Part shown: positions 50,636 through 62,173 of the stretch, piece by piece
Numbering within the stretch: the first letter of the stretch is position 1
How the letters are laid out: each line of letters starts with the position of its first letter
Origin: Ignelater luminosus
Lineage: Eukaryota > Arthropoda > Insecta > Coleoptera > Elateridae
Length of the DNA stretch: 64,000 nt
Assembly (NCBI GenBank): GCA_011009095.1
Contig: VTPC01090903.1
Span: 74,211-138,210, forward strand
Direction of reading: 5' to 3'
Program-made: the position numbers and the translations under genes
The notes under the pieces: generated by a model
The model's input: the letters and a program-made list of their open reading frames with translations, nothing else
Database searches by the model: none
What the model was told of the DNA's origin: nothing

Positions 50636-52063
50636 TACAGACATCAAAAGAAGTACTTACTTTCATCATTAAAAATCTTTTGCCAGGCGCTTTTGTCAAA
50701 AATGTATTTATTTGCTCTCGTGTAAACACTTGAGATTTTCTTGCTTTGAGGCCCACAGACTTGCGTTTTAAGAACAACTGCAACTTCGCGAACATGGAAA
50801 TGTTTACATTATCTTGTAAAATTAACATACTTTTTAGCATGGAGTACATTTACTATAACCTTGATGGTTTTAAGTTTTTGGATTTCTCCACAAAATAAGT
50901 CAGAAGTACGCTTTCTGTATACTGTTTAACTTTTGTTTTTTCGCACCAAGCAAGGACAGTTCTGTTTTTTCTCATATCTTTCTTTTGATTTCTGAGGCAA
51001 TAATTCTGACGAAATTGAGTTTACAATTGCTGCAGCGTCCGGCAGAGTACACGTAATCCCACCACTTTTACTGTCTTCTTCAAAATCCATTCTCTCAACG
51101 TAGATTTAGATTTCCCCACTTATATTACAATATACTATTTAAGTATACTAATTCATGCCCTGTATTTAAAGTAGAATCATTTTTTATTTATTTTTTTATA
51201 CAGTTTCTAGTTACTCTTTCTTTAAGAAGATGTGAGCAACTGATATGAGTGAAAAGTTGTTGATGCTTAATCAACCACTATAAGAATGTTTACAGTTTTC
51301 TTTGATTATGCAAAAAGAAAAATCTATTTCCAGCAATCAAAATGTCATTTTAAATAAATTTTACAATTCATTGAAATTGTTACACAAGTAAAACTGGAAC
51401 AGTTAACAATAAAAAACGAAAAGTACCTTTAATGATTTTAAAAAACTAAATACTGCTTTTCATACATCTGTTACAACTCCACCATTACGAATCTCGTTTT
51501 TATTGTTTGGGACTGTTTATAGGAGGTCAGCATGTGTTACAACGCAAACCTAGCTTTATACGTTATACAACACCCTCTGTGTAACAACAAGTTGTAAAAA
51601 GTCTTCAGAACAATGCGCCTTACTACCTTTTAAATCCTTATGTCGGTTAAATTACGCCTAATATTGTTGAACTTTTAGTATGTTTTTTAATTATTTTTTA
51701 AAATGGGTTATTTTACAGAAAAATTATACAAACAGATGATGCAATCTTTTAGAAAGCATTTTAAATCAGATTAGTTAGTCTTGTAGAGAGCGATCAAAAA
51801 GAAAGTCTATCGCAGTCGCCTTTGGAATAAAAAACATAGGAAGTAAATTAAAATTGATGTGCATTTGTTAACTGTTAATTTTTCTTAATGATGATTTTTG
51901 ATATTTTGACGAATAGCAAACTAAACGGTTAACATGCCTGCACAAAACTTTCAAGGTCGATAATTCTGCAACTTAGAGACCTAAGACAAATTCGTTTGAA
52001 AAGCTACTTGTCTAGTCATCAGTAATTTATCAGTTTGTCGGTATTATTTATTTACACCCTGTA

Positions 52064-53939
52064 TATCAACCAAGCAGCGGTATCACTTAGTTGATGCTAT
52101 AGTCAAGTTGTTTGTATTTTTGGTCGCAGGTGCATACAAGCACGTTGCGCTTATCGATCCTACTTGACTGGACAATCCTACACATGTAGTTTTCGTAAGA
52201 TAGTGACGTATGTAGTTCATGCGGACCAAATTTTCTATCAGTAGCTTGGCGGGTCTTGACGTTCTTCACTTGTGTATTCTCCACATACACGCATCTCTTA
52301 ATTAACGTTGCACCAGCTGGTCCCACAAGGGAAACGCAAACAGTATCTCATTTATTACAGTATTTGACGCCTATGGCAGAATTTTCTAAGACTTCTTTAT
52401 ATGGTTAACAAGATAATAAGTAGTATATTTAGTGTCAGGTTTAATTTTCTTATTTGCCTTTGTGCAGCGTCTAGTCACCGCAATACTTCTGACAGAAAAC
52501 TACCTCGATAATTTACAAACTTGTAAAGTTGCAACTCGTACTTAGGTACGTACAGTGTTTGGAATGTTATTAAATGTCTGGAAGTTCCGGGGAAAATGGT
52601 GGAAAGTCTAAACACTCGTAGTCAGTAAATAACTAACAAGAACACAGAAGAATTGTGGACCATCTCTGGCACTTCACTGATTATACAAGAAGCACATTTA
52701 GGATTCACAAGAATGTAAAGTTGCAAATCGAATTTAGGGACTTACAGACAAGAGTTTTCGTAATGTTACTAAATATCTAAATATTAAGAAAAGAACACCA
52801 AAGATTTTCGGCAAACGCTGGAATTTCACTCCAAACACTCATTAGTTCGAAATTACAGATTACATCATGTTATTTGAAATGTAAAAGAAGATTTGGATCG
52901 AAAATGTTCATAAACGTTGCTAAAGCAAATTGAGTGGAATAAATGCCTAATGTCTTAGGAGGCACAGAGTGCGGGACTCCAAGGTATGCGTGCCACAAAA
53001 GATCGTTTTTTTTAGTTTTTCCACTTTCAACCTTAAATGCGGCATCGTTTAAATAAAAAAGGTTAGTCTCGATTAAAGCTTCCGCTCCGGAGTTAGGAAC
53101 CTTTAAAGCAGAAGTTTTTTAAAACTCTCGAAGTTAACCGAATCGAATAGGGTTTTCTGCGGAGCGCAGTGGAACCCCGATCTTAAAAGTCTTGTTGATC
53201 CGACCTTCCGAGTGGTTTCGGCGAAGATTCCAATATTGGGAGCTCGTTAGAAGGTTTTATCGGGCAAACTCGGGGTCTATTTTTTTATGCTCGAAAATTG
53301 GTTTACGCAAAGCCTGTCGTCCGTGTTTTTCATAGTTTCCGTACTAGGGGTCATCATATGTTCCTCCAGAACGTACCTCGGTTCTAACGCAGGTGAAAGA
53401 CAATAACCAAAACACGAAACGGCGACGCCTCGACATATTTCGACAATCCCCGCCTTGACGCCCCTTACGGACGCTTATGTATTAAAAAATATCGTCATCA
53501 CCTTTATTACCAGTACCAATTGATAATGAAAACAGTTTTCATTACCAATTACTGTTTAAAATATTCCCATTACCCATTACCATTACTTTTTAAAGTAATG
53601 CATTACTATTACTATTACTAGAAAAGTATTGCGATTAGTAATTGCATTACCGCGTAGCTCTAAGTACAACATTGTAGTACTAAATAATACAGTAAGTGGT
53701 GTCTTCAAAAAGTTTATTTAAATTTCTAACTGTTTAGATTGTTTTCTCCTGTGCTTTTTTAAAATTTTATTTAACTTATTCATTCCTTTTCTCCATTGTT
53801 GACTGGGTAGTTCATCTTTTTTTCTTTCTTTCTCCCAATTTCTTTTTTTTGGGGCTTTATTGCGAATATCAATTTCTATAACAAACTTTTCCGAGACAGA
53901 AGCTTCGTTACGTACCGCAAGATGTGAATATTACTATTT
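52064..53939. other. Unassigned intergenic DNA with a degenerate TTAC repeat
   Basis: No coding frame is recognised. About 53100-53290 is GC-richer than the rest (GCGGAGCGCAGTGGAACCCC) and may be eroded transposon. About 53500-53655 is a degenerate repeat of TTACC/TTACTATTAC units that includes CATTACTTTTTAAAGTAATG, a perfect 20-bp palindrome. Such tracts are seen next to some hAT-type elements, but I cannot identify one here. Confidence 0.35.
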
Positions 53940-55170
53940 CATTAAGTGTTAATACGAGAAAAGGTAGAACAGCAACTTGCAGAAGGTCAGAGTGGTTTCA
54001 GAAGAGGACGCAGTACGCAAGACCATGTTTTTACAATAAAACAAATAATTGAAAAAATACGAACAAAAGATGCGGAAGTATACATGGCATTTCTCGATTT
54101 GGAAAAAGCCTTTGATAAACTATCACAGAAAGAAGTGTGGTTAAGCCTAAGCCAGCGAGGTATCAACACCAAACTGATAAATGGAATTAAAAGTTTATAT
54201 ACCAACAATAGATGCTATGTAAGGAGGAATAACATACAATCGCAAATGTTTGCAATAAATGATGGCTTAAGACAGGGCGGAGTTATGAGCCCCACTCTCT
54301 TTATCGTGGTTATGGATGACGTTATTAAAGCAGTAGAGAAAAACACTAGAAAGGTGCATATCGGTTATAATAAGCTAGAAGCAATAGGTCTTTCAGAATG
54401 CGCATTTGACGACGACTTAGTGATTTTTGCAACAACAAATACCGAATTACAACAAAATATTAAAATATGGGTAGAAGAGTCAGCCAACAGAAAGTTGAAA
54501 ATAAACATAAACAAGACAAAAGTGATGATGCTAGAAAAGAAAAGATTAGACATAGAAGTAAATAACCAAAAACTGGAACAAGTAGACGCATACAAATATC
54601 TAGGCGTAGTAATAGAATGGGAAGGATATATGCCGAAGGAAGTCAACGAAGGAATTAATAAAGCATATCTACCATAGTTCAAACAAAGCGTTCATCGGGA
54701 AAAGAGAAATAAGTTAGAAGACAAAAATAACGGTATACAAAACTGTATTTAGACCGATTTTGACCTATGGAAGTGAGAGCTGGATATTAACAAACTCGAT
54801 CAGAAGCAGAATAAACGCCATAGACATGAAGTACTTAAGAAATGTGAAGGGAATAACAAGACGAGACAGATAAGAAACAGTACAGTTAGAGAAGAATTAC
54901 AAGTAGAACCTATCATCGATGTAATTGAAAGAAACCAACTGAAGTGGTTTGGACACATATACAAGATGAGTGATAACCAATAGGTGAAAAGCATTAGGAA
55001 GCGCAAGTGCAAAAAAGCAAGAGACGAGGAAGACCCAAGAAAACGTGGAATAACGAAGTTTAAGATATTTTGAAGAAAAAGAAAATGACTTGGACAGAAG
55101 CTAAAAAGAAGGTGAAGAATAAAAAGGAATGGATTAGACTTGTAGATAATGTGAAAAGTGACGTGTAAAT
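53940..55170 (+). mobile_element. LINE (RTE-like) 3' part with reverse-transcriptase palm and C-terminus
   Basis: A long open frame (to 54677, 243 residues) begins REKVEQQLAEGQSGFRRGRS. It then shows TQDHVFTIKQIIEKIRTKDA, YMAFLDLEKAFDKLSQKEVW, INDGLRQGGVMSPTLFIVVM and ECAFDDDLVIFATTNTELQQ. These are reverse-transcriptase blocks 2-5 of non-LTR elements in RTE-like order. After 54677 frames are broken, but KTVFRPILTYGSESWILTNS, VIERNQLKWFGHIYKMSDN and RRGRPKKTWNN can be read to about 55168. The catalytic box reads FDDD where the family has FADD; both Asp residues remain. The 5' part (endonuclease) is missing, as is common for 5'-truncated LINE copies. Later frameshifts make it non-functional. 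Confidence 0.8.
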
Positions 55171-55673
55171 CAACAACTATGTACACCTTACACCAATGTG
55201 GTAGAAAGGTTGTGATTATATATTATATAATTGTTAATAATTGATATTGCTTGTTAAGGAAGTACAAGTGCTTTGGACGCTCGAAAGTCTATCTGAAACT
55301 TTATTTAAATCTATATATTTTTGTAAATTTATGAAAATTTATAATCTAGAAACTAAATCTTGTGTAAAAATGGCTATACAACACTATGACTTCAGATATT
55401 TTGACTTTACGTCATTACAACTTTTTATTACTCTCTCGCCCACCTTAGCCGTCGTCTCGTCTGCCTCTTATCGAAGCCTATCACATTGAAGTATTGTTGT
55501 GTTCTTGAACAGGCCATAATACGATTTTGTGTTAATTTCTAAGAAATGTAACAAGTTGAAAACATATTGAGGTGTTACCTGGCGAGCTTTAGAATTTTGA
55601 ATATGCCGGTACGTTTTAACTCCAGCAAAATAACAATCGAAATTCTAGTTAGTTTTGTATTGGGAAATATATA

Positions 55674-55968
55674 TTGTAATGATTTGTATAATTAATCACT
55701 TACCACTAACAATATTTTTTGTATTGTTCTAGGAGTATAAAAGGGTATTGTTAATGGTAAACATTTAGTTATATAAACTGACACACATCTAATTGACGGC
55801 CCACGTTGGGCGTCGCACGTTTAGCACCAATTGAATGTGTGATAGTTCGTACGGAGTGACAATTAAATACGTGATGGTTCGTATAATCAAATACTTACTA
55901 CCAAGAATATTTTTTTGTACAAAAAAATATTGTTGATGGTAGGTATTTAATTATACAAACCATCACAA
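55674..55968. mobile_element. Four-armed hairpin MITE-like element
   Basis: The outer ends are inverted copies of about 50 bp: TTGTAATGATTTGTATAATT on the left; TTATACAAACCATCACAA on the right. Each half is itself a hairpin: about 55676-55783 (TTACCACTAACAATATTTTT against AATATTGTTAATGGTAA-like text) and 55871-55966 (GTGATGGTTCGTATAATCAA against TTAATTATACAAACCATCAC). Between them is a third inverted repeat (ACACACATCTAATTG with CAATTGAATGTGTG) centred on GACGGCCCACGTTGGGCGTC. There is no coding sequence. Confidence 0.65.
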
Positions 55969-57343
55969 TATTATCAAAGAATTACATTTTTAAGAAAGAA
56001 TGTATGATATAATTAGTCAAGAGTTGGAATCTAATTATTTGAAATTTGCAGTTATAACTAAAAATATTTAGATTCTACGAAAATGACTTAACAACAAACG
56101 AGCGTTGGCAACTAACTTTTGCGATTTTTTTACTGCATTCAAGTTTGTAGTTTAGGTCAGTATCGATTTTGATGTGCCCTTTTCTTTCTATAGAATGTTC
56201 TGTATTATTAAGCATGCATTGCCTCTTTTACGCTATTTTTTCTAGTATATCTGCATGTAACCGTGTAATTAAGTTTTCTACTTACGGTCTGTACTATTAT
56301 TTCTATTTCTTATGCTTTAATTGAAAGATTACACTTTTTCCTCATTTCAGGTTATGTGAGTGAATGCACCTTTAATTTGTATTTCTAATAAATTTCGTGA
56401 TATACTTGTTCAGCTAATTTACTAATTTGGGTGTTTTGGTAATCTACAACACAGACGAATTCTGTCATAAATTTTTTAGTTGCATGGCCGATGAGTTTGA
56501 TAATATGATGGTCACTACATTTCCATCCCTTAAAGTGTTTTGGTATCAGATGGAAAATAATTCTATATTTGTCTTTCAAGATCTGTCTACTTGTTTAAGT
56601 TACTGACCGGAAGATAACATACGTTATAGCTTTATTGTCTAAATACAAAATATTTTATGACTATTAGATGAAAATTAATTGAATTAAGTATTTGACTTGT
56701 TAAAGACTTTCTTTGAATGTCTTTTCTAGATGGGTTTTTTTGTCTGCATTATCTATGTATTTTCTAATCTCTATTATAACTGTAGTTCTTTTGTATTTTG
56801 TGCACATCTTTTCTTGAAAAATTTGCGATTTTCTATTTACTGATATCTTTGTCGTGCTTTTTCTTTTAGTATATGATGACAGCATTTTGGAATCTCATCC
56901 TTATTTGATTCTGACTTCTTTCTTTTTCTTTTTTTTTAGTGCATTTAATTATTTAATTATTATTTAATTATCTTGTTAGTATTACTGTATCACACAAAAT
57001 GTTTTCCAAGTCTTGATAAGACTCTACAAGCTCTTTATTTGATTTACCAACCTTGTTTGTTTAACAAATAACTGATAACCATATGAAGTAATTAGTGCGC
57101 CAGCTGCTTGAAATATCTTAAGTTGTGATTTTTGCATTTATTCCCAGGAGTTCTTGCGTCAACTGACTATCTAAGACTGAACATAGGAAGATCTAGAAAG
57201 CAGCCCGGAATCTATGGGATGTCGGTGTTGAATTTAAAGGTAATTCATAGGTATTATGTGTAGGAGACTCTTCATTATTTGTATTTTAGTCGCTTGATAA
57301 AAAATATTATAATGTTTATTTTATTTTATTTTATTACTATTAT

Positions 57344-57417
57344 AGGAGACAAACGCAATGGGCTAATGATATCAGTAAAGTAATGAGATCCAGATGGAAC
57401 AAGATACAGAGCAGATA
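57344..57417 (+). pseudogene. Possible LINE C-terminal scrap
   Basis: The translation RRQTQWANDISKVMRSRWNK then IQSR and a stop resembles the end of RTE/Jockey-type LINE proteins (GRPxTRWxDDIxKVxGxxWxxxAQDR). Only about 24 residues are visible, so this is tentative. Confidence 0.35.
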
Positions 57418-60400
57418 GAAGAAGTAGAAAAACTTTAAAAAAGTCTGGTATGTTTGGTTCTGTTCTGAAAGTCTAAAGCTAAAACAGGTACGTAACGAAG
57501 AGTGGGCACCGCTTCGCCAAAAAATCGTGTGCTCACCTTGGTGCTCACCTGAAAATAGTATATCTTGCCTTTTGCTGCTCACCTATACTGCGTCCAATAA
57601 TGGTCTTATTCAACAAGGACAGTCTAATTATGTACCAAAGTGTGAAGACTAGACTTCGTATGTAGCTAAGCTGACAGAAATAAAAATTCAAGAAAAAAAA
57701 GAGACCATTCAAATGGTAAACCAAAATGTAGTTGTTCAAGAACTGGGTGGAGATAGATCACAAATGATCAGTTTGTTTATATTTCATTTAAAGAATAAAA
57801 TTGACACAAATATTTTAAACTCACGTACCTGTTAAATTTAGTTTCTTGTTAGAAAAACATGATAGTTCATTTACACATAAATTAAAAAATTAATAATTTT
57901 GATATACCTTTAGAACACGAGGAACTTAAATTACAGCAAGAAACTGGTGCCTTGTACTTTAAATATAAATATCTTAACGTAATTTAAAATCAAAGTGCTG
58001 TCTAAGTTACTAGCCAGAAAATGAATATTGGGGTAAAAGATAAAATTAGGAAAATTCTACAATTTTACAATTTTTTATTTTGGAATTCCAATAGAAAGAA
58101 GTAAATCGAACGTTTGAGCCCCAGTCTTTTATTCTCCCTCACACATTTCATCCACACCTTACAAAATACGCAGTGCATATTATTTTAGACGTTGTAAGAA
58201 ATCATGTTATATATTGCTAAAAGCAGCAATATCCCTACTTATAAATTCTATAACTCAATAGAGCCAATTTCTTCTCTGTAAACAACCAGAAAAATATATT
58301 TCAAAGCGATAGTATATCATCTTGAAGAAGTAAATATCCGTTTTATTTCGACTGCCACAAGAGGCTCCAAAATCTCATAACAAAACCAATTTTCACCTGA
58401 CAACTAGGTTAGGTAATGCTAATTGGGAAAGCAAGAGAGATACCTTCGTTCGCCAGGATTTCATTTTTTCTTTTGTCTTATACGAATTTCTGTTTAAATA
58501 AAATCTAAAGATTAAATTTTTTAAGGTTATTTCCATTTTATTATAGTCAGTGGATGGAAAAATTGGAAAAATTACGTAGGATCAAGGATCACCAAGCATT
58601 TCCTTTTTTTCCCAGCAAAAGTAAGCGCATGCGAAGCCGCAGGACCTGCGTGGGTTGCGGTGCTTGGCGCAGTTTAATACAACGCGCGGCGAGAATTGAA
58701 CGAAGGCGATGAATTTTAAAATCGGTAAAATAAAAATCGCGATTTTGAGTGATTAGTGATTTTTTGTTCTTATAAATGGATGTAAATTTGAACTTTAAAG
58801 GTTTGTTATATGCCATTTTAAGTCTTTATCTATAGGAATAAAATAACAATGTGTTTATTTTTTGTTTAAATATTAGTCATCAAAAGTAACGCATAAAAAT
58901 TAATTAATTATAACTGTTTTCAACTTAACTTGTGTTAAATAAAAATTGAACATAGGCGCAATTTTAAAAAGAGATACGCGAAAAGTTAGATATTTATGTA
59001 ATAACATTTGTATGGGAACAGTTGTTGCGATAAGTCGAAAGAAAAACTTTTTTACAAGAGGCGACTTATAAAAATATTAAGCAAGTTGAATATCATTATT
59101 ATTATCATCGTCATCATTAGCGTTTCCAAATGTTTTCCACTCATTTTGAAGGTTTATTTGAAAACTTTTGCTATCAATCCTTTCAATCTAAAAAATTAAG
59201 AATATTTAGTTACCTAGGCACATATTCACATCTTAATGTTTAATATGTAAGTAAATTGTAGGATCAAATACTAAATAAAAAGCTTTCAACAATCTCGATC
59301 GAAGACGGTTTCCCCATTGGGATTTCATAGCAGGATAAACACTTTTATAATAACTAGCACAAATCATCGAGATTTCCACAGCATGGCGGCATGACTATAT
59401 AGAGAACTACTGGGAAGATCCCAGTGGGCTAACTCGTAAAGTTGTTATTTATATTTTATGATTAATCGATATTAAAACCATACATAACAAATTGTAAGAG
59501 AAGTTTTAGAAGTCGTTGGCGATGAATTTAGATAATTCTAATTAAATAATAAAACTCTTCAATGCCATTTTACTGAAAGCTCTTTAACTTTTTATAGTTT
59601 CCTCTTGTAACTATTTTAGTGTATACGTGTTCAACATAGTACGCGGATTTTTATTTAACCCTAATTGAATTAGCTACGAATTTCGCTAACTTGCTTCTTA
59701 ACTCATTATTGATTTTCCATTTAATTTGATTTTTACTGATCGTAGTAGTCTTGGCTGCAGTTGTCACCTCTATTTTCTGGTTGTTAATCTCAATATTCCC
59801 CAGTATCATCTTCCCAATTTTGGAGTTTCAGTGTAATCTCGCTGTTACATAATAATTTGAGTAAAGCAATAATTTTCGTTTTAGTTTTTAATTAATAGAT
59901 GTTTGGTAGAACATTTGTAATTTTATCTTGACACTATTCGATTATGAAATTTTTTTGTATATGCGGATCTATCCTAAATTAAATTTCGTGCTTGCAAATC
60001 TTTCTCTAGATTATGTTAAATTAACTTTTTAGTACTAACAGAGATCGAATCATTTCGGACATTTCAGGGTCAAACCAGTCTTATATACACTTCACATCCT
60101 TTATATCTAATTTTGTTTTAATTACTAGAAATAAATAGAAGTAACTTACAAATAAATTATTTACCTAATACCCTTTTATGTAGTTCAGACTATAGTTCTG
60201 TTCTGAAATGACCGAAAAAATTCCTATCTTGTATTATGAGTAACAAGCAATTAATATTTTACCTCAGGTTACGTTTCAGTGCAAAATAAAAATTAATAAA
60301 ACACATGAACCATCCGAAGTTGCAGTGTACGCACGGATCAATTTCAATGCAGGTGTATTAATGAAATCGATGTTCTTTTAATTGAAAAAAAAAACAAATA

Positions 60401-62173
60401 CGATTTATCAGTGATCCTGCCTGTTGTTAAAATTCAATCACGTACCAATTTTAAAATTTAATTTATGCAAGACTATTTTTTCTTTTTCGATACATTACCG
60501 CGAAACAACATGGTGGTTTCTCTATTAACTTTAATAAACGTTCTATAATGTAAGAGTTATTTGAGAATTATATTCTATTTCCTTAAGCAGGATGGCAATT
60601 AGAAATTCGTAATGGCATCCAAGCGTTATAGTTCATTAATTAAGGTGAATATAAAATGTAATAACTAATAACTCAGAATTGCTACTAAATTACACTTTTA
60701 GTTCTATTTGTAGTTAAAATACCTAAAGGTCGAAAGGTATATATGGCAATTCCATATGATTAAATTCCCGACTTTCCATTCTTAATTGTTCATATTATTC
60801 AGTCGTACAGTTTGGCGCAATTAAATTTTCTGGAAGATTGTTTGTTTTACAAAACGACAATAATGGTTTAAAATCTCTTTACCTCGTACAGTAAGGCATT
60901 ATTTAAATTATAGTTTATTTATATTTATCTATTTTTTATATGAAAATCCTTATGTTAGAATATTTTAATTCTTTAAATTTTCTCAATTATTACAAGTTTT
61001 GAAAATGAAAAATTTTCATTTATACACTTCTTATGCAACAATGTCTCTGCAAAATATTGCCTACAAATAAGATAAAACCAACCAAAGTTTATATTACTAT
61101 ATCTTTATAAAAGAATATAATTAAAATATCAACAATTTTATGTTATTTTAGATATTTTTAGATTACCTGAATTCGACAGAAGATTTTAGTCTTCAAAGCA
61201 ATTTACCAGTCCCATTAATGAAAATTCAGAACGATGCGGGTCTTAAATGTGAGCTCTGTGGGACTCCAAAAGTTATGTAGATCTTTCTTGACACGCACTT
61301 ATTAATTTTTATGACTTTAGGAAAATTAAATTCTCTTAAGTAGCCAGCTACGCATAAACATAAAATTCACCAAAATTAGCAGAGTTAAAACACTTAAGAA
61401 CGTGCAAAGTTTATTCCAAATGAATCTTCATTATACAAAAATATTAGACCAGAAAGTATGAGCCATATAATCTACTGATAACGTATATTATAACGTTTCA
61501 GGAAAATCTAGTATACAGAGTGGTTGAAATTTCTTTAGCCAGCTTTTTTCAAAACAACGCAGTACAATCCACAAGCTCTAGGAAAAACAGATAACTGAGA
61601 AACTGATTACTCTCTGCTTGCAGAAGGGTTTAGATCCGCGATTACCCTTTTGAGCTTCTAGTTTTAAATTCTACTAAAAGATCTTTTGCACTTGCGTATG
61701 AACCTCAAGCATTTCAGTAACCGATACAAAGTAAAATTTCTTACCACTAAACATTTGAAATTAAAGTCGATAGTTTATTGTTCTTCAAAGAGATTACTCT
61801 GCAAATCTGACAATAACTAATTGGCGCTAGTATATCTACTGCTTTAGGTAACTAGTTACTTATTTATGTTTTTAGATTTATTATAACTGATTGGAAGTTT
61901 TGAAGTCTGATTGCACACTGATCAATCCAAGTCATTGCATTCAAACAATGACACTCACTTATACAACATTTATACAGAGCTGTAAAACACAAGATGATAA
62001 CTGCTGAAACGCACTGACGCAATTATGTCTGCAATGTGGCTAATCTCATAGTCTTATTTTTACTTGTCCAGTTTAAGTCTCTAAGTTGCAAGTGAGTATA
62101 TCTTTAGCTTTAGATATGTAATTATATGAACGTATTCAATCGTATTTTTGAATTTTAATAAGAATCACAATAT

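Larger units (their letters stand above)
48950..51090 (-). pseudogene. Eukaryotic tyrosine recombinase (phage-integrase fold, Crypton-like), copy 1
   Basis: The start is at 51090 (MDFEEDSKSGG). The first exon runs to 50661 and holds the N-terminal helical core-binding domain: ELLPQKSKERYEKKQ, ESVLLTYFVEKSKNLKPS, MYSMLKSMLILQDNVNIS and SQVFTREQINTFLTKAPGKR. It ends LMMK at a GTAAGTAC donor. The second exon starts at 49384 after TTACAG and opens VVLIMEVSGACRRDELTKMT, which contains the catalytic Arg of the tyrosine-recombinase GxCRRxEL motif. After a frame change near 49155-49240 it continues KKIASYLTNPFTNTGYCFHR and TLATLLTNTGADLLSLKHHGG, the box II region (HxFRR..HGG in the family). Two stops (about 50850) and at least two frame changes show it is dead, and I do not find the final catalytic Tyr (GYIED-like) step. 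Its intron is occupied by a Tc1-like element. Confidence 0.75.
48332..52061 (-). mobile_element. Tyrosine-recombinase element with long terminal inverted repeats
   Basis: The left end (CAGGATGTAAATGAATAACA) and the right end (TTATTATTTACACCCTG-like, read on the other strand as CAGGGTGTAAATAAATAATA) are inverted copies. Their similarity continues inward for about 170 bp: AAACTGATAAA, ACTAGACAA, ATTTGTCTT, TTATCG, AAAGTT and GTGCAGRCATGTTA occur in the same order in both. TA occurs at both edges (48330-48331 and 52062-52063). Inside are a minus-strand tyrosine-recombinase pseudogene and, in its intron, a Tc1-like insertion of 1218 bp. Without that insertion the element would be about 2.5 kb. 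The boundaries are inferred from the repeats only. Confidence 0.65.
55175..61970. other. AT-rich intergenic DNA with scattered repeat scraps
   Basis: Apart from the hairpin element at 55.7 kb and a LINE scrap at 57.3 kb, nothing is recognised. 58600-58710 is a GC-rich island (GCATGCGAAGCCGCAGGACC) without an identifiable gene. A TATACAGAGTGGTTGAAATT terminus-like motif lies at 61513. At 60047-60070 and 60190-60215 two short inverted motifs (TTTCGGACATTTCAG and CTGAAATGACCGAAA) may be the ends of a small element. Confidence 0.4.

Noticed and set aside
53987-55186. Minus-strand ORFs of 73-128 codons
   Set aside because: Antisense shadows of the LINE coding region.
55798-55816. GGCCCACGTTGGGCGTCGC resembles the complement of a tRNA-Lys primer-binding site, suggesting an LTR retroelement
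   Set aside because: No LTRs, gag or pol surround it, and the motif is better explained as the near-palindromic centre of the hairpin element.
57120-57234. Exon-like stretch after TTATTCCCAG reading GVLASTDYLRLNIGRSRKQP
   Set aside because: Flanking splice-like motifs exist, but no family match and no adjoining exons could be joined in frame.
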